From the NCBI RefSeq assembly GCF_014646115.1, contig NZ_BMMV01000020.1, positions 62,001 through 126,000 on the forward strand: a DNA stretch of 64,000 nt, given 5' to 3'. The notes under the pieces are model-generated. The model was not told the origin of the DNA and did no database searches. It saw only the letters and a program-made list of their open reading frames with translations. Shown piece by piece: positions 58,406 through 64,000 of this stretch. Each line of letters begins with the position of its first letter. The first letter of the stretch is position 1. The stretch comes from Streptomyces camponoticapitis (GTDB lineage Bacteria > Actinomycetota > Actinomycetes > Streptomycetales > Streptomycetaceae). Made by a program: the position numbers and the translations under genes.

Positions 58406-59119
58406 ATGACTTCTCCCGCGTCCGACTCGCTCGCGAACCCCCCACAACCCGAAGGGGGACCGACCGAGATCCAGCTGCCGACCCCGGTCAAACCGATGAT
58501 GCGCGGCTGGCTGCACATGGGGATGTTCCCGGCCGTCCTGATCGCGGGGATCGCCCTGATCGCCATGGCCGACACCACCAGGGCGCGGTTCGCCTGCGCG
58601 ATCTTCGCCGCCACGGCCTGCCTGCTGTTCGGCGTCAGCGGCGTCTACCACCGCGGCAATTGGGGACCACGGGGCGAGGCCGTACTCAGACGGCTCGATC
58701 ACGCCAATATCTTTCTGATCATCGCGGGCACCTACACCCCGCTGACCATGCTGCTGCTGCCCGACTCCACCGGCCGCACGCTGCTCTGGGCGGTCTGGGG
58801 CGCCGCCGCTGCCGGTATCGCCTTCCGGGTCTTCTGGGTCGGCGCCCCGCGCTGGCTCTACACCCCCTGCTACATCGCCATGGGCTGGGCGGCCGTCTTC
58901 TTCCTGCCCGACTTCCTGCGCACCGGCGGGATCGTCGTCCTGGTCCTGATCGTCACCGGCGGACTGCTCTACAGCGCGGGCGGCGTGATCTACGGCCTCA
59001 AGCGCCCCAACCCCTCACCGCGCTGGTTCGGCTTCCACGAGGTCTTCCACTCGCTCACGCTCGCCGCGTTCGTCGTGCACTACGTCGGCATCTCGCTGGT
59101 GGCGTCCCAGCACTCCTGA
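58406..59119 (+). CDS. trhA: Hemolysin III/TrhA family (PAQR) membrane protein
   Basis: A 237-residue protein with seven membrane segments. The PAQR signatures are LDHANIFLIIAGTYTP and FGFHEVFHSLT, whose His and Asp residues bind zinc in homologues. TrhA proteins affect membrane fluidity or channel-like leakage and may be hydrolases. The ATG at 58406 has no ribosome site, consistent with a leaderless message. It is controlled by the palindrome just upstream. Confidence 0.92.
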   Translation: MTSPASDSLANPPQPEGGPTEIQLPTPVKPMMRGWLHMGMFPAVLIAGIALIAMADTTRARFACAIFAATACLLFGVSGVYHRGNWGPRGEAVLRRLDHANIFLIIAGTYTPLTMLLLPDSTGRTLLWAVWGAAAAGIAFRVFWVGAPRWLYTPCYIAMGWAAVFFLPDFLRTGGIVVLVLIVTGGLLYSAGGVIYGLKRPNPSPRWFGFHEVFHSLTLAAFVVHYVGISLVASQHS

Positions 59120-59168
59120 CGGACCGTGAGGCGCCCCGAGCCACCCCGGGCCGACCTACAACTTCACA

Positions 59169-59208
59169 TTGACACCAACCCCCTTTTGAGAGTTACTGTC
59201 ATTTGACA
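59169..59208 (+). promoter_or_regulatory. Promoter and TetR-type operator of the MFS gene
   Basis: TTGACA at 59169-59174 and a -10-like TACTGT about 19 bp later. This is overlapped by TGTCA-TT-TGACA (59197-59208), which a TetR protein such as the downstream one could bind. Confidence 0.6.
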
Positions 59209-59231
59209 TAAGCACTCATGAGGGGGCGGTC

Positions 59232-60785
59232 ATGGCACGGCGCTGGTGGGCTCTGGGAGCCCTGGTCGCGAGCATGCTCGTGCTCGCGTTCGATCTGACG
59301 ATCCTCAACGTGGCGCTGCCGACGATGGCCGCGCGGCTCGACGCCACCACCGGGCAGCAGCAGTGGATGGCGGACGCCTACATCGTCGCGTGCGCCGCCC
59401 TGATGCTCCCCGCCGGACTGCTCGGCGACCGCTTCGGCAGACGCCGGACGCTGGTCGCCGGCCTCACCGTCTTCCTCGCGGGCTCGGTGCTGGGCGCGCT
59501 CGCCGACACCGTCCAACTGGTCATCGGCGCCCGTACGTTGATGGGCATCGGAGCCGCACTCGTCATGCCGCTCGCGCTCGCCGTACTCCCCTCGGTCTTC
59601 GACACGGACGAGCGGCCCAAGGCCGTCGCCACCCTCACCGCCGCGGCCGCGGCCGGGCTGCCGCTCGGCCCGATCGTCGGCGGCTGGATGCTCGACCACT
59701 TCTGGTGGGGGTCGATCTTCGCGCTCAACATCCCGATGGTCGTGATCGGCATCGCCGCCTGTGTCTTCCTCCTTCCCGAGTCCAGGGACCCGGCCGCCCC
59801 CGAGGTCGACGCGGCCTCGACCGCGATGAGCGCCGTCGGACTCGCCGCGCTGATCTTCGGGATCATCGAGGTCCCGGTACGCGGCTGGGGCGACCCCCTC
59901 GTCGTGGTGGCCTTCGCCGCCGCCGCGGTCCTGCTCACCGCGCTCGTCCTGCGCGAGCGCACCTCCGCCCGGCCGATGCTCGACATGGGACTGCTGGGCG
60001 ACCGCCGGTTCCTGCTGAACGCCCTCACGGCGACGCTGGGGATGTTCACGCTGGCGGGCCTGATGTTCATTCTGCCGCCGTACCTCCAGGCCGTACTGGG
60101 CAACGACGCTCTCGACACCGGCCTGCGCATGCTGCCGCTGATGGGCGGTCTGATGGTGGCCGCGAAGTTGAGCGGCCCGGTCGTACGGCGCTTCGGCCCG
60201 CGCCCGGTGATCAGTGCGGGCCTGATCGTCCTCGCGTTCGCCACGATCCTGGGCAGCCGTACCTCCGTGGACAGCGACTACACCTTCACCGCTCTGTGGC
60301 TGAGCGTCGCGGGCCTCGGCTTCGGCTTCACCGTCGTACCCGCCATGGACACCGCGCTCGCGGTGCTGCCCGTCGACCGCGCGGGCAGCGGATCAGGACT
60401 GCTTCTGACGGTACGTCAGGTGGGCAGCGCCGTCGGTATCGCGCTGCTGGGCAGCCTGCTGGCCGCCGTGTACGCCGGCCGGCTCGACAACTCCGGCCTG
60501 CCCGCCGCCGCGGCCGACACGGCCGGAGACTCGGTCGTGGCCGCGCATCTGATCGCGGACCGGATCGGCGACGAAGGGCTGACGGCGGCGGCGAACTCCG
60601 CCTTCGTCCAAGGAATGTCCACCGCCCTGCTGGTCAGCGGTGTCGCCGCACTGGTGGCCGCGCTGCTCGTCGCGGCGCTGCTGCCGAATCGCCCCGTCCA
60701 CGCGGCACCGGGGACCGGGAAGGAGACGAGGGACGGCGCGGGCACGGACGTGGTGGGCGGCGCACCGGCGGATGCCCGACAATAA
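59232..60785 (+). CDS. MFS drug-efflux transporter (DHA2, 14 segments)
   Basis: A 517-residue major-facilitator protein. Motif A reads GLLGDRFGRRRTLV, motif C-like AAGLPLGPIVGGWML follows, and about 14 membrane segments are visible, which is the DHA2 drug:H+ antiporter layout (EmrB/QacA type). GAGGGGGCGG precedes the ATG at 59232. The following TetR gene starts 5 bp after the stop, so they are co-transcribed and the regulator probably represses both. Confidence 0.93.
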   Translation: MARRWWALGALVASMLVLAFDLTILNVALPTMAARLDATTGQQQWMADAYIVACAALMLPAGLLGDRFGRRRTLVAGLTVFLAGSVLGALADTVQLVIGARTLMGIGAALVMPLALAVLPSVFDTDERPKAVATLTAAAAAGLPLGPIVGGWMLDHFWWGSIFALNIPMVVIGIAACVFLLPESRDPAAPEVDAASTAMSAVGLAALIFGIIEVPVRGWGDPLVVVAFAAAAVLLTALVLRERTSARPMLDMGLLGDRRFLLNALTATLGMFTLAGLMFILPPYLQAVLGNDALDTGLRMLPLMGGLMVAAKLSGPVVRRFGPRPVISAGLIVLAFATILGSRTSVDSDYTFTALWLSVAGLGFGFTVVPAMDTALAVLPVDRAGSGSGLLLTVRQVGSAVGIALLGSLLAAVYAGRLDNSGLPAAAADTAGDSVVAAHLIADRIGDEGLTAAANSAFVQGMSTALLVSGVAALVAALLVAALLPNRPVHAAPGTGKETRDGAGTDVVGGAPADARQ

Positions 60786-60790
60786 TCGGC

Positions 60791-61414
60791 ATGGCCGCCT
60801 CCGCATCTCCCCCTCCCGACGACGAGCAGCCCCGACTGGGCCTGCGCGAACGCAAGAAGCTCAAGACCCGCGTCGCGATCCGCGAAGCGACGTACCGGCT
60901 CATCGCCGAACAGGGCTACGAGGCGACCACCGTCGAGCAGATCGCGGCGGCGGCCGAGGTCTCCCCCTCCACCGTCTTCCGCTACTTCCCGACCAAGGAA
61001 GACATCGTCCTCACCGACGAGTTCGACCCGGTCATGGAGGCGGAGATCCGCGCCCGCCCGGCCGACGAGCCACCGCTGGAGTCGGTACGGGCCGTCCTGC
61101 GCCACGCCGTCGAGACGATCCTCGTCGACGACCCCGAGGAGTTCGCCCAGCGCAGCAAGCTGATGCTGGAGATCCCCGCCGTACGGGCCAGGATGACGGA
61201 AACGATGGCGGAGACCTCGCTCATGCTCAGCCGCGCCGTCGCGTCCCGCACGGGACGCCAGGAGAGCGACCTGGAGGTGCTGGTCTTCACCGCCTCGGTG
61301 CTGGCGGCTCTGCGTGAGGTGACGATCTACTGGGCCGGGCACGGCCAGAAGGACGATCTGGCCGTGCTCATCGACCGCGCACTCGACTCACTCAAGGGCG
61401 GGCTCGCGCTGTAG
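60791..61414 (+). CDS. TetR-family repressor
   Basis: A 207-residue TetR protein. The N-terminal helix-turn-helix is ATYRLIAEQGYEATTVEQIAAAAEVSPSTVFRYFPTKEDIV (in overlapping parts), and the C-terminal ligand domain is helical. It is coupled to the DHA2 efflux gene by 5 bp. By analogy it represses that gene until an efflux substrate binds; the TGTCA/TGACA palindrome at the MFS promoter is a candidate site. Confidence 0.93.
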   Translation: MAASASPPPDDEQPRLGLRERKKLKTRVAIREATYRLIAEQGYEATTVEQIAAAAEVSPSTVFRYFPTKEDIVLTDEFDPVMEAEIRARPADEPPLESVRAVLRHAVETILVDDPEEFAQRSKLMLEIPAVRARMTETMAETSLMLSRAVASRTGRQESDLEVLVFTASVLAALREVTIYWAGHGQKDDLAVLIDRALDSLKGGLAL

Positions 61415-61432
61415 GGCCGCCGGACGGGGCCT

Positions 61433-63499
61433 TCACAGCCCGCCCTGGACCCGTACGGTCAACTGCTCCTTCAGCACGTCGACCTCGGTCGTCGGGGCCG
61501 CGCAGACGAAACCCCGGCAGACATACGCGGCGGATCGGCCGTCCACCAGCGGCCTCCCCACGAGCAGCGGGAACTCCGCCCCGCCGTCCGCCTGTTGGTC
61601 CCCCTCGGGCTCACCCACCGCGACGACGGCTCCCGGCGCCGTCCCCAGCAGCGCCGTACGGTGCAGCGCCGCGGTCGCCGCGTCGCCGCGCGGCCCCACC
61701 ACGGCGACCTCGTGCGGCCCGTCGAGCAGCGCCTCGGCGACGGCGAGCCCCCACCCGATGAAGCGCGGTGCGCGCGGTCCGAGTGCCCTGACGACCCCCA
61801 GAGCTCCCTCGGCGGCCGTGCGGTGGGCCTCGGAGCCGGTGTGCGCCGCGTACGAGAGCAGGGCGCCGGCGGCCGAGGTCCAGCCGGACGGCGTGGCGTT
61901 GTCCGTCGGGTCCTGGGGCCGGCGGATCAGCGGCTCGGCGTCGTGCGCCGTGTCGTACAACACCCCGCCCTCACCCACGAACTGGTCCAGGACGGTGTCG
62001 AGCAGGAACCCGGCGAAGTCCAGCCACACACCCTCACCGGTCACCCCGGCCAGCGCCAGGAAGCCCTCGGTGACATCGCCGTAGTCCTCCAGCACACCGG
62101 CGTTGGCACCGGCGCGGCCGTCCTTGGAGGTCCGGGCCAGACGCCTCGTGTCGTCCATGTGGACCCGCACCAGCAGATCGGCGGCCTCGGTCGCGCGTTC
62201 CACCAGATCCGGCCGCTCGAAGTAGGCCCCGGTCTCGGCGAGCGCGGCGATCGCGAGCCCGTTCCAGGCCGCGACGACCTTGTCGTCCCGCTCCGGCCGT
62301 GGCCGGGCGTCACGCCCCGCCACGAGCCGCTCCCGCACCGACTCGACCCGCGCCGCGTCCACCACGCCTTCGCCCTGAGGGAGTTGGAGCACGGAGGCCC
62401 CCTCCTCGAAGGTCCCCGCCTCGGTCACACCGAAGTACCGCGCCGCGAACTCCGCGTCGGCCTCGCCGAGCACGTCCCCGAGCTGCGCCGGAGTCCATAC
62501 GTAGTACGCGCCCTCGACATGCTTCCCGGCGCCGTCGTCACTGTCCGCGTCCAGCGCGGACGCGAACCCGCCCTCGGCGGTGCGCAGTTCACGCACCATG
62601 AAGTCGGCGGTCTCCAACGCCACCCGCCGCGCCAGACCGGACCCGGTGGCACGCCACAGCCGGGCGTAGGTGCGGCAGAGGAGCGCGTTGTCGTAGAGCA
62701 TCTTCTCGAAGTGCGGGACCACCCATTCCCGGTCCACGGAGTAACGGGCGAAGCCGCCGCCGAGCTGGTCGTAGATCCCGCCGCGCGCCATCGCCTCGCA
62801 GGTGTCGGCCGCCATCTGGAGCGCGCCCTCGGCCCCCGTCCGCGCGTGGTGGCGGAGCAGGAACTCCACGACCATGCTCGCCGGGAACTTGGGCGCGCCG
62901 CCGAAGCCGCCGTGCTTCTCGTCGTAGTCCCGCGTCAGCGCGAGCAGCGCCTGGGCCAACTCCTCCTCGCCCGGGGAGCCCTGGCCGCCGTGCGCGAGGG
63001 AGCGCCCCGCGAGTTCTCCCACGATCCGGCCGGCGACCTCGCCGACCTCCTCGCGCCGGTCCGTCCAGGCCGAATTGACACCTTCGAGGACCTGTCGGAA
63101 CGACGGCATGCCGTGCCGGGGCACCGGCGGGAAGTACGTACCGAAGTAGAAGGGCCGCCCCTCCGCGTCGAGGAAGACGGACATCGGCCAGCCGCCCTGG
63201 CCCGTCGCCGCCTGCACCGCCTCCATATAGACGGCGTCGACGTCCGGGCGCTCCTCGCGGTCCACCTTGATGTTCACGAAGTGCTCGTTCATGTACGCGG
63301 CCGTCGCCTCGTTCTCGAAGCTCTCGTGGGCGAGCACATGGCACCAGTGGCAGGCGCTGTAGCCCACGCTCAGAAAGACGGGCACATCGCGCCGGCGGGC
63401 CTCCTCGAAAGCCTCGGGCTCCCAGGGCCACCAGTCGACGGGGTTGTCCGCGTGCTGGAGAAGGTACGGGGACGTGGCATGCGCGAGTCGGTTGGGCAT
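61433..63499 (-). CDS. Thioredoxin-domain DUF255 protein (YyaL/SSP411 family)
   Basis: A 688-residue protein with an N-terminal thioredoxin-like domain (PVDWWPWEPEAF, GYSACHWCHVLAHESFEN with CHWC, then IKVDREERPDVD) and a long helical (alpha/alpha)6-toroid domain like sugar epimerases. This is the DUF255/YyaL (SPATA20) family, of unknown reaction, found from bacteria to mammals. The starting ATG is at 63499 (MPNRLAHATSPYLLQHADNP). It is single, read leftwards, with 34 bp at most before the neighbouring 3' region. Confidence 0.93.
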   Translation of the reverse strand: MPNRLAHATSPYLLQHADNPVDWWPWEPEAFEEARRRDVPVFLSVGYSACHWCHVLAHESFENEATAAYMNEHFVNIKVDREERPDVDAVYMEAVQAATGQGGWPMSVFLDAEGRPFYFGTYFPPVPRHGMPSFRQVLEGVNSAWTDRREEVGEVAGRIVGELAGRSLAHGGQGSPGEEELAQALLALTRDYDEKHGGFGGAPKFPASMVVEFLLRHHARTGAEGALQMAADTCEAMARGGIYDQLGGGFARYSVDREWVVPHFEKMLYDNALLCRTYARLWRATGSGLARRVALETADFMVRELRTAEGGFASALDADSDDGAGKHVEGAYYVWTPAQLGDVLGEADAEFAARYFGVTEAGTFEEGASVLQLPQGEGVVDAARVESVRERLVAGRDARPRPERDDKVVAAWNGLAIAALAETGAYFERPDLVERATEAADLLVRVHMDDTRRLARTSKDGRAGANAGVLEDYGDVTEGFLALAGVTGEGVWLDFAGFLLDTVLDQFVGEGGVLYDTAHDAEPLIRRPQDPTDNATPSGWTSAAGALLSYAAHTGSEAHRTAAEGALGVVRALGPRAPRFIGWGLAVAEALLDGPHEVAVVGPRGDAATAALHRTALLGTAPGAVVAVGEPEGDQQADGGAEFPLLVGRPLVDGRSAAYVCRGFVCAAPTTEVDVLKEQLTVRVQGGL

Positions 63500-63595
63500 G
63501 CCCCCAATCCTTACCTACGCACGGAAGCCCCGCCCACCCGCCACGGGCGGCGGAAGCGGGGCGGAGCCAGGACGGAGCCGCGAGCTGCGTCGCGG

Positions 63596-63629
63596 GGCGT
63601 TCCCTCGCCCCCGTGTGCGAGGGAACGCC
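63596..63629 (-). terminator. Intrinsic terminator after the right-edge gene
   Basis: A perfect 13-bp stem (GGCGTTCCCTCGC / GCGAGGGAACGCC) with an 8-nt loop, 30 bp past the stop of the partial gene. Confidence 0.85.
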
Positions 63630-63659
63630 CTGCGGGTTTCGCTCAGAGGACGGAGCCGG

Positions 63660-64000
63660 TCAGCAGCCGCCGCAGTTGTGGTAGGTCACGTCCCAGTGGT
63701 TGACCTCGTTGTAGTAGACGTTCCCGGAGGCCGAGCGCCACTTGCTGCCGCCGATGGAGGTGAACGTGCCGGTGATGTAGTTGGTGAGGCAGCTCGACAT
63801 GGCGAAGTCGAGCTTGTAGCCGTTCCAGTGGCTGTAGGTGCCCGACGCGTGGCCGGTCTCCGTGCCGCCGGTGACGGTCATGGCGCAGCCGGTGGCGCCC
63901 TTGAGGGTGATCGCGCCCTGGATGGTCGCGGAGTTGACCTGGTCGAGAGACGTACAGGTCGGGTTGTTGCGGTTCGAACAGCCGCCGCTGGACCGGATGC
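63660..64000 (-). CDS. C-terminal part of a cysteine-rich secreted protein with LAS-metallopeptidase-like signature
   Basis: The last 113 codons are visible; the start lies beyond 64000. Eight or so cysteines (for example GGCSN, PTCTS, ATGCAM, SSCLT, HNCGGC) indicate export and disulfides. SHWNGYKLD gives H-x2-G-x3-D with the H-to-D spacing of 7 seen in VanX/M15 enzymes, and EVNHWDV near the end resembles the Glu/His pair of the LAS zinc-peptidase site. So it may be a D,D- or L,D-peptidase fold acting on the wall. This is by eye and needs profile support; it may lack activity. Confidence 0.6.
   Translation of the reverse strand, partial: IRSSGGCSNRNNPTCTSLDQVNSATIQGAITLKGATGCAMTVTGGTETGHASGTYSHWNGYKLDFAMSSCLTNYITGTFTSIGGSKWRSASGNVYYNEVNHWDVTYHNCGGC

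Overview
The window is high-GC actinobacterial DNA. GTG starts, dense gene packing, two GH18 chitinases behind TTGACA promoters overlapped by DasR-type (dre) palindromes, and many gene families all point to a Streptomyces-like chromosome. No rRNA, tRNA, IS element, prophage or CRISPR array was recognised. Both edges cut genes: a class A penicillin-binding protein at the left, and a small secreted protein with a possible LAS-metallopeptidase signature at the right.

Layout. (1) 1-13.5 kb is mostly housekeeping: PBP, an SPFH/RHH/AhpD operon, a possible two-gene AI-2E transporter unit, a secreted transglycosylase, PIN-PhoH, a cis-prenyltransferase, an aldo-keto reductase, an HxlR regulator, a winged-helix gene broken by an in-frame TAG, and a methyltransferase. 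(2) 13.6-36.1 kb is one long Tad/Flp-type pilus island. It holds a prepilin peptidase, CpaB, CpaE, a TadA/CpaF ATPase, TadB, TadC, two TadE-like minor pilins, a TadG-like protein, two Flp pilins, an OmpA-domain protein, lipoproteins and a NarL-type two-component system. (3) Inside the island are two large genes whose N-termini are complete Flp-pilin domains, followed by a helical region, a HINT self-cleavage domain and two unrelated C-terminal toxin-like domains. Each is followed directly by small immunity-like genes joined by TGATG overlaps. A third pilin-headed protein, without HINT, lies at the other end of the island. (4) 36-40 kb carries small membrane proteins and the two chitinases. (5) 40-50 kb carries an atypical Nramp-like transporter and a D-amino-acid/sugar-acid catabolic cluster with divergent promoters (GntP, RidA, IclR, PfkB kinase versus D-amino-acid dehydratase, N-acyl-D-amino-acid deacylase). 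(6) 50-64 kb returns to scattered metabolism and transport: an aminotransferase, a ureohydrolase, PEP carboxykinase, TrhA, an MFS/TetR pair and a DUF255 protein.

The most interesting feature is the pilin-toxin system. The toxin genes share a pilin domain, and in part near-identical DNA, while their effector domains and immunity genes differ. The island promoters share a 16-bp palindrome, TGGGYCC-NN-RGRCCCA, seen five times and sometimes followed by half-sites every 12 bp. My inference is a contact-dependent polymorphic toxin system in which effectors are processed by the prepilin peptidase and displayed or secreted as pilus subunits. One caution is that the assembly ATPase gene lacks about 15 codons, including the expected Walker-B segment, so the machine may be inactive, or the sequence may have a local error.
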